Source of the DNA: an uncultured Owenweeksia sp.
GTDB taxonomy: Bacteria; Bacteroidota; Bacteroidia; Flavobacteriales; Schleiferiaceae
Length of the DNA stretch: 64,000 nucleotides
Direction: 5' to 3'
Assembly: GCA_937146805.1 (NCBI GenBank)
Contig: CAKZRR010000017.1
Coordinates: 62,001-126,000 of the forward strand
Of the stretch, positions 45,522 through 54,932 are shown one piece after another; the stretch's first letter is position 1; every line of letters begins with the position of its first letter. A program made the position numbers and the translations under genes. The notes below the pieces were generated by a model. It saw nothing but the letters and a program-made list of their open reading frames with translations. It was not told where the DNA came from and did not search any database.

Positions 45522-46550
45522 ATGGATAGATTGGTGGATGGTGATGCAGCCCACTTTAGCCCCGATGAGCAGGATTTGGAAAAGCAGCTTAGACCCTTAA
45601 GTTTTGACGACTTTGCGGGTCAAGAAAAGGTGCTGGAAAACTTGGGTATTTTTGTGGAGGCTGCCAATCAACGTGAGGAAGCTTTGGATCACGTTCTTTT
45701 ACATGGCCCTCCTGGTTTGGGTAAAACCACCTTGGCGCATATTTTGGCCAACGAGTTGGGAGCAGGTATTAAAATTACCTCAGGCCCTGTAATTGATAAG
45801 CCAGGAGATTTGGCGGGTTTGTTAACCAATTTAGAGGAGCGAGATGTTCTTTTTATTGATGAAATACACCGTTTAAGCCCCGTGGTAGAAGAGTACCTAT
45901 ACTCGGCCATGGAAGATTACAGAATTGATATAATGATAGAAACGGGGCCTAATGCACGCAGTGTGCAAATTGGGCTTAACCCGTTTACACTTATAGGAGC
46001 CACTACGCGATCGGGTTTATTAACCTCTCCTTTACGGGCGAGATTTGGCATAAACAGCCGCTTACAGTATTATTCTACCGAGCTTCTTTCTACTATTATA
46101 GAGCGCTCGGCTGGTATTTTAGATGTACCCATTCAATCCAATGCGGCTATAGAAATTGCACGTAGAAGCCGAGGAACACCACGTATTGCCAATGCACTTT
46201 TAAGACGAATGCGCGATTTTGCGCAGGTAAAAGGAGACGGAACGATTAGCTTAGAAATAGCGCGTTTTGGTTTAGATGCTTTGCATGTGGATGATTACGG
46301 CTTGGATGAAATGGACAATAAGATATTGACCACCATTATAGATAAGTTTAAGGGTGGCCCTGTAGGTGTTGGTACTATTGCCACTGCCGTGGGAGAGCAA
46401 GCAGGCACTATTGAAGAAGTATATGAACCCTTTTTAATTCAGGAGGGTTTTATGATGCGTACCCAGCGCGGAAGAATGGTAACCGAGAAGGCATATCATC
46501 ATTTGGATAGAAAATTACCTACTCAACAAGGCGGCTTGTTTGACACCTAA
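45522..46550 (+). CDS. ruvB: Holliday junction branch migration helicase RuvB
   Basis: 342 residues from ATG 45522 ([13 protein letters not shown]). Walker [10 protein letters not shown], Walker [10 protein letters not shown], sensor GATTRSGLL and the arginine-finger region SPLRARFGI are all present, with the C-terminal winged helix (RTQRGRMVT). RuvB hexamers drive branch migration with RuvA, whose gene is at 54354 in a different operon. The 3' end overlaps queG by 11 bp. A promoter box lies just upstream and excludes the earlier ATG at 45495. Confidence 0.96.
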   Translation: MDRLVDGDAAHFSPDEQDLEKQLRPLSFDDFAGQEKVLENLGIFVEAANQREEALDHVLLHGPPGLGKTTLAHILANELGAGIKITSGPVIDKPGDLAGLLTNLEERDVLFIDEIHRLSPVVEEYLYSAMEDYRIDIMIETGPNARSVQIGLNPFTLIGATTRSGLLTSPLRARFGINSRLQYYSTELLSTIIERSAGILDVPIQSNAAIEIARRSRGTPRIANALLRRMRDFAQVKGDGTISLEIARFGLDALHVDDYGLDEMDNKILTTIIDKFKGGPVGVGTIATAVGEQAGTIEEVYEPFLIQEGFMMRTQRGRMVTEKAYHHLDRKLPTQQGGLFDT

Positions 46551-47466
46551 AACTACATATGCAAGTTTAATTAAAGCCGAAGCAAAACGCTTGGGCTTTT
46601 TGGATTGTGGTATTGCCAAAGCTGATTTTTTAGAAGAGGAAGCACCTCGACTAGAAGAATGGCTTACCAAGGGCTATCATGGCAAAATGAGCTGGATGGA
46701 AAACTATTTTGATAAACGGTTAGACCCGCGTTTATTGGTAGATGGAGCCAAATCGGTGGTATCGGTTTTACTCAATTATTTTCCTGAAGCAACACAGCCG
46801 GAGGGAGCACCAAAAGTTGCCAAATACGCGTATGGAGAGGACTATCACTTTGTAATTAAGAAGAAACTAAAGGCTTTAACCGAATTTATTCAACAAGAAA
46901 TTGGGGAGGTAGGCGGTCGTGCTTTTACCGATTCGGCCCCAGTAATGGATAGAGCATGGGCCGAACGCGCTGGATTGGGCTGGACAGGAAAGCACAGCTT
47001 ATTGCTAAATAAGGGTACGGGTTCTTTTTTTGTGATAGGTGAGCTTATTTTGGATATTGAATTAGAGCCAGATATACCAACAGCTGATTATTGTGGAACT
47101 TGTACCAAATGTATTGATGCCTGCCCAACAGGCGCTATTGTGGATCCTAAGGTGGTAAATGGTAGTAGGTGTATTTCTTATTTAACGATTGAGTTGAAAG
47201 ACCAAGTGCCGGCAGCGTTTAAGGGACAGATGGAAAACTGGGCTTTTGGTTGTGATATTTGTCAAGATGTATGTCCTTGGAATCGATTCTCACATCCCAC
47301 GAAAGTGGAAGAATTTACGCCACACCCAGATTTATTGACGATGGAAACTCAACAATGGGAAGAAATTACGGAAGAGGTATTTCGGAAAGTTTTTAAAAAA
47401 TCGGCTGTAAAGCGGGCTAAGTACCAAGGCTTGGCGCAGAATTTGGCGTTTATAAAGAAAAATTAA
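46540..47466 (+). CDS. queG: Epoxyqueuosine reductase QueG
   Basis: 308 residues. The N-terminal cobalamin-binding half has [14 protein letters not shown] and [12 protein letters not shown]; the two 4Fe-4S clusters are in [16 protein letters not shown] and [11 protein letters not shown]. It reduces epoxyqueuosine to queuosine in tRNA, the last step after QueA (encoded at 2638 here). The start is TTG at 46540, overlapping ruvB; no in-frame ATG lies near the expected N-terminus. The 3' end overlaps the convergent PorT-like gene by 4 bp. Confidence 0.95.
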   Translation: MTPKTTYASLIKAEAKRLGFLDCGIAKADFLEEEAPRLEEWLTKGYHGKMSWMENYFDKRLDPRLLVDGAKSVVSVLLNYFPEATQPEGAPKVAKYAYGEDYHFVIKKKLKALTEFIQQEIGEVGGRAFTDSAPVMDRAWAERAGLGWTGKHSLLLNKGTGSFFVIGELILDIELEPDIPTADYCGTCTKCIDACPTGAIVDPKVVNGSRCISYLTIELKDQVPAAFKGQMENWAFGCDICQDVCPWNRFSHPTKVEEFTPHPDLLTMETQQWEEITEEVFRKVFKKSAVKRAKYQGLAQNLAFIKKN

Positions 47467-48101
47467 TCTTCGGGTTTAAATAGATAAACGAGGGCGAAAC
47501 TAAGGGAAACGTTTCGCTGTACATAGCGGCCGGGCACTACTTGTTGGGGTTTATCGGCTCGAGTACGCCCATCTCTAATGGCGGTAAGCGAGTTGTTGGT
47601 TCTAAACACAATGGCCCATTTTTCAGAAAAATCCCACCGCACCCCGGCAATACCGGTAAGACTAGTGGTATTAAACGGAACACCATTATTAAATGAGCCA
47701 CCAATGTCTTCTTCTTTATACGATACCAAAATATCTACAGCCAAGCCAAGCTCAAAGCTAAGATCTTTCCAGTAGTACCTATAAATCAGTGGAATTTCGA
47801 GATAGTTAAGTTTTAGCTTGTAAAAGTTACCAAAATTGGTGCTGTCTTTTGGTGGGACGCGTGCGCCTTTTTGCACCCAAGCCAGTTCTAGCATAATTTC
47901 GGATTGCTTTAAAATAGAACGACTGGTAAATACGCCTAAATTAGCACCGGGCATATCGTAGCCCGTTATATTGTCGCCATCTACTTGGCTGGTGGTTAAG
48001 CCAAAAAAGGCACCCGCATCAAATTGTTGTGCTAAAAGATAGCCCTGTGAAGAAACCCACAGGGCTAACAATAATATTGATTTTTTAGTGCAGGCCAGCA
48101 T
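47463..48101 (-). CDS. PorT-like outer membrane beta-barrel protein
   Basis: 212 residues from the ATG at 48101 ([25 protein letters not shown], split as signal peptide). The remainder is an eight-strand-like barrel with alternating aromatic residues ([42 protein letters not shown]). The pattern is that of 'PorT family / outer membrane beta-barrel' proteins; it is not evidence for the true T9SS component PorT. It overlaps the Omp28 lipoprotein gene upstream by 17 bp, so it is the last gene of that operon. Confidence 0.8.
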   Translation of the reverse strand: MLACTKKSILLLALWVSSQGYLLAQQFDAGAFFGLTTSQVDGDNITGYDMPGANLGVFTSRSILKQSEIMLELAWVQKGARVPPKDSTNFGNFYKLKLNYLEIPLIYRYYWKDLSFELGLAVDILVSYKEEDIGGSFNNGVPFNTTSLTGIAGVRWDFSEKWAIVFRTNNSLTAIRDGRTRADKPQQVVPGRYVQRNVSLSFALVYLFKPED

Positions 48102-48918
48102 GTTGGGCTTGATACACTTCTTGAGTGCTGGCATTAAGAACAAAAACTACGGCACTTATTTTAGAAGTGTTCCAAACGTTCCATGTGCTGTCGGTTACCG
48201 ATATGTTTAAGTTTCGGGTAACGCGTTGGCTTTCTTCAAAGCCATTAGCAGATATCATGTTGCCTTGTACACCGGTAAAGGATTTTCTAAATACATGGTT
48301 GTGTACATAGTCATCTACAATTACACCATTGTCCAATTGTGGTGCTACGATGGAATCCTCCACCAAGTAAGCCACCAAGTGAATAGGGTCAGAATCGGTT
48401 AAAGACTGTATACCAAATACTTGTGTATTAAGATTAAACGTTTTGTTTGCGGTGTCTATTTCTAGTTCAGATTGCAGCGAAAAGCTAGCGGGTTCGGCTA
48501 ACCGGGCTATAAGCAAGCCATCCCAATCAGCAGGGTTTTTAAAAACATCGTTTGGATAGCCGCCTCTATCGAACATACCACCTGGTAAGCCACCACTGCC
48601 CATAAAGGTGTATAGTTCTTCACCATCATCGGATCTAAAATCGTATGGGGTAGAAGGGTTTGGAATGGCAAAACCACTGGCATGCATTGCCACAGTAACC
48701 ACGTTTTCGGGGTTGGCATCAATGTAACCCTGAATTTTACGAGCTCCGTTAGGACAAAAAGTACAGCTGGTTCCGGTAAACTCCTCTATAAGCACTGTTT
48801 TATTGGTTTCGGGTAAATCAATAAAACCATATTCATCTTTAAGGGGATCCTTAATTTCATCACAACACGAAAGTGTTAAGCCCATTGCAATTACTGCGAT
48901 CGTTATGTTTTTCATCAT
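48085..48918 (-). CDS. Omp28-related lipoprotein
   Basis: 277 residues from 48918 (a second Met follows at 48915). Lipoprotein signal with LTLSC lipobox, then an Omp28 domain with VLIEEFTGTSCTFCPNGARK near residue 45; the CTFC pair resembles a thioredoxin site. A C-terminal beta domain follows (LVAYLVEDSIVAPQLDNG), shared with the two T9SS Omp28 proteins nearby. It lacks a T9SS domain, so it is held at the membrane by lipid. It is 1 bp after the DUF6029 gene and overlaps the barrel gene. Confidence 0.87.
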   Translation of the reverse strand: MMKNITIAVIAMGLTLSCCDEIKDPLKDEYGFIDLPETNKTVLIEEFTGTSCTFCPNGARKIQGYIDANPENVVTVAMHASGFAIPNPSTPYDFRSDDGEELYTFMGSGGLPGGMFDRGGYPNDVFKNPADWDGLLIARLAEPASFSLQSELEIDTANKTFNLNTQVFGIQSLTDSDPIHLVAYLVEDSIVAPQLDNGVIVDDYVHNHVFRKSFTGVQGNMISANGFEESQRVTRNLNISVTDSTWNVWNTSKISAVVFVLNASTQEVYQAQHAGLH

Positions 48919-48919
48919 C

Positions 48920-50650
48920 TTAAAAATTACTTGTAACACCTACTGTAAATCCATTAGAGGCAGGCACCGTACGGCAAATACCTCCAACACAAAACACGCC
49001 TGATTGCTGGCGCCCATAGCCCAATTGAAACTTAGTAGTACCTACTGTATAACCCACGTTTACATTTAGGTAGTGTACCTGTAAATCCTCATCGGGGTTA
49101 CCATAGTTATAGGCGTCTTGTACAGCGATAAACCAATGGGGGGCAACGGAGTATTCCAATAGTATTAGTCCCCAGTCACCGCGGTCTTTCTCTGTAAACA
49201 AACCTTGAATTTCGGTACGAAGAGAGTGCTTGGATTTTATCTTGTAAAAGAGTTCAATTACGCCAGCGTTAATATGGTAAAGGTGCGCTTCTTCTCCACT
49301 AATGTGGAAGTTGTAATCAGAAGTCCCTTTGCGCTGTACATCGTTGTTAAACAAAAAGTTGTAATAGGTAAAGGTTCCTTTTAATTTTTTGTTGAATTTC
49401 TTTTTAACCTCTACATGAAAATCTTGAAAATAGGTATGGTCTCCTTTTCCAAAAAAATCTGATTCGTAGCCATCTGTTCCAGCATCGGTGTATCCAGTAA
49501 TACTGGTATCAATGGGTGAATATAATGGGCGATCAATTCGGTCGCCATTTTCATCCACAAAATTTTTCGCCAAGCTGGTGCTGATTGCATAACTTACTTT
49601 TACTTGCATACCATATTTCCCTCCAATTTTAGTTTTTCGCTTAAAATTATATGATAGCTCACCTTGCAAACCTTGCTCACCGGTAGCAATGGTATTAAAG
49701 GAATAAAGCGCAGGAAGCGAATAAGTGTGAAGGGTTGTTAAGGACGGTAAGTAGTTGATTAACAATTGCTGAGGATCGGTTACTCTTTCTGATCGAAAGG
49801 AGAAATTATCGTAACGCTTGGCACCTAGCGAAAGACCAAGATTATTTTTGGCGTAGGTAGCGGTTAGATATAAAGCATTACCCTCCTTATAAATAAAGTT
49901 ATTATCTACACTAGGGTCATTACATTTATAGGCATACTCACCCAAAATATTCCAAGTTCCGGTAATTAGGTTAGCCCTAACTGCGCCAGAGGCAACATTC
50001 TCAGGAAGATTGTATAGTGGGTCATTGGCCTCTTGAAACTTGGAAACAAAACTTCCTCCCAATATAAAGTTGGTATTGCTTTCCCATTTCAAGGTGTTTT
50101 TCAGACTCCATTCCACGTCTGCACCGCGTACAATCCCTTCACTTTTTTCAAAGTAATTACGCTGGCGCCCCATAATAGCTTTTAGGGTAACTCCTTCGGT
50201 GGGCGTAAACGCCATTCTAATACCATCTAGGTTATTATCTATACCTAAACCGCGCTCTTCATAAGCTCTAAGTGTTAGGCCGCTGCCAAATTGTTCGTAA
50301 AAGTTACCTACGGTTACATCAAAGCCATCTTTAATAAAGCGGGCGTAGCGATAGGCAATACCCTCTCCCTTATAGCCGTCAGGCAATCCAATACGGTTGT
50401 TCTGATAGTTTTCATATCTCATACCTGCCATAAAGTTGCCTTTGGCGTAGGTAAGGTTAAAAAAACCAGTACCCAAAAAGCGTTCATCTGGGTAGGCTTC
50501 TCCTAAGGGGTCAATTATTTCGTCTTCTAAATAGTATTGTCCATCAGCTTGAAAGTTACCACTAATGGTTCCGTAATCTTTTTTGCCATTCTGTGCTGTA
50601 GCAATCACTCCGGTTGTAAGCAAGAAGGCGCTCAGTAATAGTTTCTTCAC
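48920..50650 (-). CDS. DUF6029 family outer membrane protein
   Basis: 576 residues. Signal peptide (MKKLLLSAFLLTTGVIATAQ), then a long porin-like barrel pattern with alternating hydrophobic strands (NFMAGMRYENYQNNRIGLP, TVGNFYEQFGSGLTLRAYEERG, LGLSLGAKRYDNFSF), ending in an aromatic C-terminal strand (FTVGVTSNF). DUF6029 proteins are restricted to Bacteroidota and nearly always sit beside Omp28/TlpA-type genes. The function is unknown; context suggests transport or display of something linked to thiol chemistry. Confidence 0.85.
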   Translation of the reverse strand: MKKLLLSAFLLTTGVIATAQNGKKDYGTISGNFQADGQYYLEDEIIDPLGEAYPDERFLGTGFFNLTYAKGNFMAGMRYENYQNNRIGLPDGYKGEGIAYRYARFIKDGFDVTVGNFYEQFGSGLTLRAYEERGLGIDNNLDGIRMAFTPTEGVTLKAIMGRQRNYFEKSEGIVRGADVEWSLKNTLKWESNTNFILGGSFVSKFQEANDPLYNLPENVASGAVRANLITGTWNILGEYAYKCNDPSVDNNFIYKEGNALYLTATYAKNNLGLSLGAKRYDNFSFRSERVTDPQQLLINYLPSLTTLHTYSLPALYSFNTIATGEQGLQGELSYNFKRKTKIGGKYGMQVKVSYAISTSLAKNFVDENGDRIDRPLYSPIDTSITGYTDAGTDGYESDFFGKGDHTYFQDFHVEVKKKFNKKLKGTFTYYNFLFNNDVQRKGTSDYNFHISGEEAHLYHINAGVIELFYKIKSKHSLRTEIQGLFTEKDRGDWGLILLEYSVAPHWFIAVQDAYNYGNPDEDLQVHYLNVNVGYTVGTTKFQLGYGRQQSGVFCVGGICRTVPASNGFTVGVTSNF

Positions 50651-50672
50651 GAATTTTATTTTTTGAAAGGTC

Positions 50673-51179
50673 TTAGTCTATGCTGCCTGTCGCTACTAAT
50701 TTTTCAATAAGCTCATATAAATGCTCTTCATCTCCTGGGATATATCCGTTGTGTTGCCACACGATATTTCCTTCACCATCTAGTAAAAAGGTATGGGGAA
50801 TGTTGTTCACGTTTAAAGCGCGTCTAAGTTCTGAATTTTCATCTAAGTAAATGTCATACTCCCAACCTTGGCTGGTAATAAATGGACGAACTTTTGCTGA
50901 TTGACGACTATCGTCAATAGAAATAGCAATTAATTTCACTTTAGTTTCATCAACCCAGTCTGGGTATAAATCATGAATGGCATTTAGTTCTCTTACGCAA
51001 GGCTTACACCATGTGGCCCAAAAGCTAATCACTACGGGGTTTCCATCATTGCTAAGGGTAGAAGCATCTACCGCGTTACCCGTCATATCTTTTATTTTGA
51101 TAGCGGGCATTTTATCCTGAGCTATTGAGGCAGTTGTGGCACCAAGTAAAAGGGCAATTCCAAAAATCAGTTTTTTCAT
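50673..51179 (-). CDS. TlpA-like periplasmic thioredoxin
   Basis: 168 residues. Signal peptide (1-20), then a thioredoxin-fold domain with the active site WATWCKPC (Cys58, Cys61) and the cis-Pro segment NIPHTFLLDGEG. It would reduce or rearrange disulfides outside the cytoplasm. It is 22 bp before DUF6029 and follows the large T9SS Omp28 gene, so it probably serves the Cys-x-x-Cys proteins of the same cluster; this is inference. Confidence 0.92.
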   Translation of the reverse strand: MKKLIFGIALLLGATTASIAQDKMPAIKIKDMTGNAVDASTLSNDGNPVVISFWATWCKPCVRELNAIHDLYPDWVDETKVKLIAISIDDSRQSAKVRPFITSQGWEYDIYLDENSELRRALNVNNIPHTFLLDGEGNIVWQHNGYIPGDEEHLYELIEKLVATGSID

Positions 51180-51265
51180 AATGTTTGTCTATAGTATTAA
51201 AAAAATTAGCCGCGAGACGAAAATATCGAATCGCGGCTAATTATAAAGCAATTATCTAACCAAAA

Positions 51266-53332
51266 TTACTTGATAGCAATTCTTTGGCTCGAAGTTTTAT
51301 TTCCACTAGCAACGTTGATTACGTATACACCAGCAGCTAAAGAAGCTGTGTTTAGTACCGCACGATCAATGTTAGTGTAATCTACATTCATTACAACCTC
51401 ACCAATAGCATTTACAACTTGTACGTTGAAATCTTGTAAGTCGTTTAATTTAACGGTTACAAAATCGTTAGCTGGGTTAGGGTAAATATTTGTATTTAAG
51501 ATAGCAGATTCTTTAACGCTAACGTCTCCCCACATGTGAGCTTTGTCAGCATTTACTATTTCGTAGTTAGCATTGTTCAATAACAAGATAGCTACTTCAC
51601 ACTTAGTAACATCCATTACGCTACTAGGTAGGCTAAATTGCATTTGATGAGATACAGTTTGACCTTGTGTAATAGTTCCAGGAATACTGTTAGCCTCACC
51701 AAAGAAACCTGGCTCAATAGAACGAGCAACGTGATCGTATACCATATCACCAAAAGGAACTGAAGAAGCTGCAGCAGCAAAGTCAACACCGTTAATCATA
51801 GCCATTGGACCTTGACCACCACCAGAGTAAGCATTAGATTGATTATAGGAAGCATCTGTACCGATGATTCCGCTTTCCAATACTACAGCAGCTAAGCGGT
51901 AATCAATGTTGTTCATAGGAGCAATAAAGTTTACTGAAACATCTACAGTGATATTACCACCAGTTTCAAAAACACCATCAATTGCTACAGTAGCAGCAGG
52001 AATTACATCTCTACGTTGGTTGTAAGCAGACTCTAATTCATTTACGTTAGGATCTGGACCTAAAACACGATCAACAGATGATCCAGGGTATCCACCAGGA
52101 GCAACCGTACCAATGTTACCATCGTACTCAGCTACTACCATTGGGTCACCATTGTGAACTGCGATAGGAATAGCACTGTTAGGGTAAGTAAGACCCATGT
52201 ATTCCATACCTACAGTACCACGAGGACACCACTGACACCAAGCACCTGTTTTTTCTTCAATAACAACTTTTCTTTCAGGAACAGTTGCAGTAGCTACTAA
52301 AGTAGTAGAAATAGTATCATTGCTCATGTCCCCATCAGCATTACCATTTAAGTTACTTAACCACATTTTAACTTCATACACGCCATCAGCAGCAGGAGTA
52401 AAAGCAGTAGGGCTAGTTAAGGTAGCAAAAATACCCGAAGTAAGGTTTGAAATTCCAGCGGCAGGAGCTTTAGTTACAGAACCACCATTAATAGTATAGT
52501 TAAAATCAGCACCGCCTAATTGACTAGCGCCTAAGTTTCTAAAGTAACCACCAATATTTACAGCGGTACCTGTTTTAACAACAGAAGGCATATCTCCTCT
52601 GATACCCATCATGTCATCCAACATTTGAGTTCCATAAATAAACTCATAGTAACTGTTGTCACTTGGGTTAGGGTCTGTTCCGGCAAGGCTAGCTACGGCA
52701 GGAGAACCATTTACTTGTGTAGTATTGGTAGTAGAAACTTGAACACCAACTGTTAAGGCAGTAACTCCGTTTCCAGTGCGTTGATCCACTACATAAATGT
52801 TATCGCTAGACTCTTCTAATACGATAGACCAATAAGTCCAACCATTAGCAGGAAGTCCTCCACCTGAAGCAGAGCTCCACTGAACCCATAACTGACGGTT
52901 AGGGGCAGTGCCAAATACTTTAGATACAATGTTATCACTACCAACACCACTAATATTCAAGCCCCAAACACATACGGAATTGTCAGGAAGTAATCCATTG
53001 GGTAAAGCAGCATTAGTGGCAGGAATAGTACCTGTTGGTGAAGCACTAAAGGTTATAACACCGTTATTAGAAACCAAAAAGCTTGTAACTGGACTCCCGT
53101 CAAAATTAAAAGCGAAAGGAATCGTTTGAGCTGAAGACCATTGATCAGTAGTAGTTCCAGCCATAAGAACACTCCATCCTGGCGCAGCACCACCGCCTTG
53201 AGGGTACTCAACATCTTTATTGATGTCTCCAGGGTTCATGCCTGCATTAAGTGCAGGCAGTACGTAATAACTTTGAGCCATAAGTCCGGTAGATACCGCT
53301 ACGCTCAAAAGCAATGCATAAAAATTTTTCAT
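51266..53332 (-). CDS. Large Omp28-type protein with T9SS sorting domain
   Basis: 688 residues from ATG 53332 (MKNFYALLLSVAVSTGLMAQ, a signal peptide); the frame extends 26 codons upstream without a plausible start. Order: N-terminal beta domain (about 25-230), CARDB-like region (about 240-355), an Omp28 domain with VVIEEKTGAWCQWCPRG near residue 360, and a T9SS type A domain (NIYPNPANDFVTV, LAAGVYVINV). It is a paralogue of the 43293-45341 protein and heads the - strand cluster with TlpA, DUF6029, Omp28 lipoprotein and the barrel protein. Confidence 0.85.
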   Translation of the reverse strand: MKNFYALLLSVAVSTGLMAQSYYVLPALNAGMNPGDINKDVEYPQGGGAAPGWSVLMAGTTTDQWSSAQTIPFAFNFDGSPVTSFLVSNNGVITFSASPTGTIPATNAALPNGLLPDNSVCVWGLNISGVGSDNIVSKVFGTAPNRQLWVQWSSASGGGLPANGWTYWSIVLEESSDNIYVVDQRTGNGVTALTVGVQVSTTNTTQVNGSPAVASLAGTDPNPSDNSYYEFIYGTQMLDDMMGIRGDMPSVVKTGTAVNIGGYFRNLGASQLGGADFNYTINGGSVTKAPAAGISNLTSGIFATLTSPTAFTPAADGVYEVKMWLSNLNGNADGDMSNDTISTTLVATATVPERKVVIEEKTGAWCQWCPRGTVGMEYMGLTYPNSAIPIAVHNGDPMVVAEYDGNIGTVAPGGYPGSSVDRVLGPDPNVNELESAYNQRRDVIPAATVAIDGVFETGGNITVDVSVNFIAPMNNIDYRLAAVVLESGIIGTDASYNQSNAYSGGGQGPMAMINGVDFAAAASSVPFGDMVYDHVARSIEPGFFGEANSIPGTITQGQTVSHQMQFSLPSSVMDVTKCEVAILLLNNANYEIVNADKAHMWGDVSVKESAILNTNIYPNPANDFVTVKLNDLQDFNVQVVNAIGEVVMNVDYTNIDRAVLNTASLAAGVYVINVASGNKTSSQRIAIK

Positions 53333-53437
53333 AATTGAATTTAATGATTTGTTAATATATAAGAAAATATGGGCTGTAAATTTAATCTTTTTCAAACATT
53401 GGCCTATCATTAAGCTTAAAATTTATCTTTAAAGTTC

Positions 53438-53445
53438 TAAATTTG
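53438..53445 (+). promoter_or_regulatory. Promoter -7 box of the small T9SS protein gene
   Basis: TAAATTTG followed by CGGC is an exact TAnnTTTG match, 41 bp before the ATG at 53487. Confidence 0.55.
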
Positions 53446-53486
53446 CGGCATTGATAGCCTTAATAGGAAAAGAAAAAGAAATTAAC

Positions 53487-54200
53487 ATGAAAAAAATACT
53501 ACTTAGTTTATTGGTAATAGCCTTTGTTCAAGGGGTGTCCGCTCAAAATTTTCACTACAAAACGTCTAATTCATCGTATGATGGTAACATGGCTGGAGGG
53601 ACATTTACACAAACCTTAAAGTTGGCTAAAAACCAAAATGGAGACCCAATTACATTTGTTTGGGAAACTATTTCTGTGGATACCGTTTTAACAGGTGCTA
53701 ATGCGAGCGTTGCTTTTGGGGTTTGTGATAATGTTTCTTGCTATCCTAATTTTGTGGGTAATGAATACACGATGAACCCCGTTAGTGGTGCGGGCAGTTA
53801 TGGTAGTTTTAAGCTACAATGCTTTAGTGCGGTTGGAGATGTGCGTTTAACGGTTAAAATTTTGGTTTGGGATCAAGCAAATACTGGTACGGCAGATACC
53901 ATAACCATGGAATGGAGCACACCAAAGATTGGTGTAGAAGAGTTAGCTCAAGCGGCCATCTTAGAGGTGTTTCCAAACCCGGCCAGTGGGGTGGTTAATA
54001 TAAACTATGAGTTAGAGTCTGGCGAACAGGCCCAATTTGACTTAGTAAATGTTTTAGGAGCCACGGTGTTCAGTAAAGAATTGTCCGAAATGGACGGTAA
54101 ATTTCAATTGAATTTAGAGAATTTGCCTCAAGGCGTTTATTTTTATGTATTAAAGATAAATCAAGAAGCTGTTATTTCAAGAAGATTAGTAGTTGAATAA
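53487..54200 (+). CDS. Small secreted protein with T9SS sorting domain
   Basis: 237 residues from ATG 53487 (MKKILLSLLVIAFVQGVSAQ, a signal peptide); an in-frame ATG at 53451 lies before it but is unlikely. The middle (about 22-150) is a beta-rich domain of unknown function with two Cys (FGVCDNVSCYP). The C-terminus is a T9SS type A domain (LEVFPNPASGVVNIN, LENLPQGVYFYVL). It is a monocistronic gene between a promoter box and a strong terminator. The substrate or role cannot be told. Confidence 0.8.
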   Translation: MKKILLSLLVIAFVQGVSAQNFHYKTSNSSYDGNMAGGTFTQTLKLAKNQNGDPITFVWETISVDTVLTGANASVAFGVCDNVSCYPNFVGNEYTMNPVSGAGSYGSFKLQCFSAVGDVRLTVKILVWDQANTGTADTITMEWSTPKIGVEELAQAAILEVFPNPASGVVNINYELESGEQAQFDLVNVLGATVFSKELSEMDGKFQLNLENLPQGVYFYVLKINQEAVISRRLVVE

Positions 54201-54229
54201 TAGACAATTGACTATTTAAAAACTTTAAA

Positions 54230-54263
54230 ACTCCTTTGGATTTCCCAAAGGAGTTTTTTTTTG
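54230..54263 (+). terminator. Rho-independent terminator
   Basis: AACTCCTTTGG (54230-54240) pairs with CCAAAGGAGTT (54246-54256), 5-base loop, followed by nine T. It ends the small T9SS gene. Confidence 0.93.
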
Positions 54264-54286
54264 TTAGGTGGGTATATGAAATTTCT

Positions 54287-54294
54287 ATTTTTGC
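54287..54294 (+). promoter_or_regulatory. Promoter -7 box of ruvA-sprA
   Basis: TATTTTTG matches TAnnTTTG, with a TTG 22 bp upstream (54262-54264, inside the preceding terminator tail). It lies about 60 bp before ruvA. Confidence 0.5.
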
Positions 54295-54353
54295 CGTTTT
54301 TAAAAGCCTGCTTACGGGCATTTTTTATTGAAAACAACTCCTAATAGGTATTC

Positions 54354-54932
54354 ATGATATATCACATAAACGGAAAATTATGTGAAGTTACGCCAGCGTA
54401 TGCGGTGGTGGACTGTGGTGGAGTAGGCTATCAGCTGCAAATTACTCTTCAAACGTATTCCAAAATTAGTGGACAAAAGCAGGTACACCTTTTTGTACAT
54501 CCTATATATAAGGAGGATTCGCAGGTATTGTTTGGTTTTGTTGATACCTTGGAGCGAGACCTTTTTAGGCAGCTTATCTTGGTTTCTGGAGTTGGTGGAA
54601 ATACCGCACGGGTAATTTTGAGTAGTGCAAGTCCAACAGAAGTTGTAGAGGCTATAGCTACCGAAAATGTAAAAATGCTACAGTCTATTAAGGGTATAGG
54701 AAGTAAAACGGCTCAGCGTATTATCATAGATTTAAAGGATAAAGTGAGTGGATTGGAGCTTTCCTCCGCTTTAAGCACAACCAATGTTGGGGTAAGACAA
54801 GAGGCACAAAGTGCTTTAGAGGTATTGGGTTATCAAAATAAACAAACCGAAAAGGTGTTGCAGCGTATAATAAGCGAAAACCCCGATGCCAGCGTGGAAT
54901 TACTAATTAAAGAAGTACTGAAAAGGTTATAG
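54354..54932 (+). CDS. ruvA: Holliday junction DNA helicase RuvA
   Basis: 192 residues. Domain I OB-fold (MIYHINGKLCEVTPAYAVVDCGGVGY), domain II with two helix-hairpin-helix motifs (LVSGVGGNTARVILS, SIKGIGSKTAQRIIIDLKDK) and domain III after a variable linker (ALEVLGYQNKQTEKVLQRI). RuvA binds four-way junctions and loads RuvB. The stop directly precedes the sprA ATG, and this ruvA-sprA pairing is common in Flavobacteriia. Confidence 0.96.
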   Translation: MIYHINGKLCEVTPAYAVVDCGGVGYQLQITLQTYSKISGQKQVHLFVHPIYKEDSQVLFGFVDTLERDLFRQLILVSGVGGNTARVILSSASPTEVVEAIATENVKMLQSIKGIGSKTAQRIIIDLKDKVSGLELSSALSTTNVGVRQEAQSALEVLGYQNKQTEKVLQRIISENPDASVELLIKEVLKRL

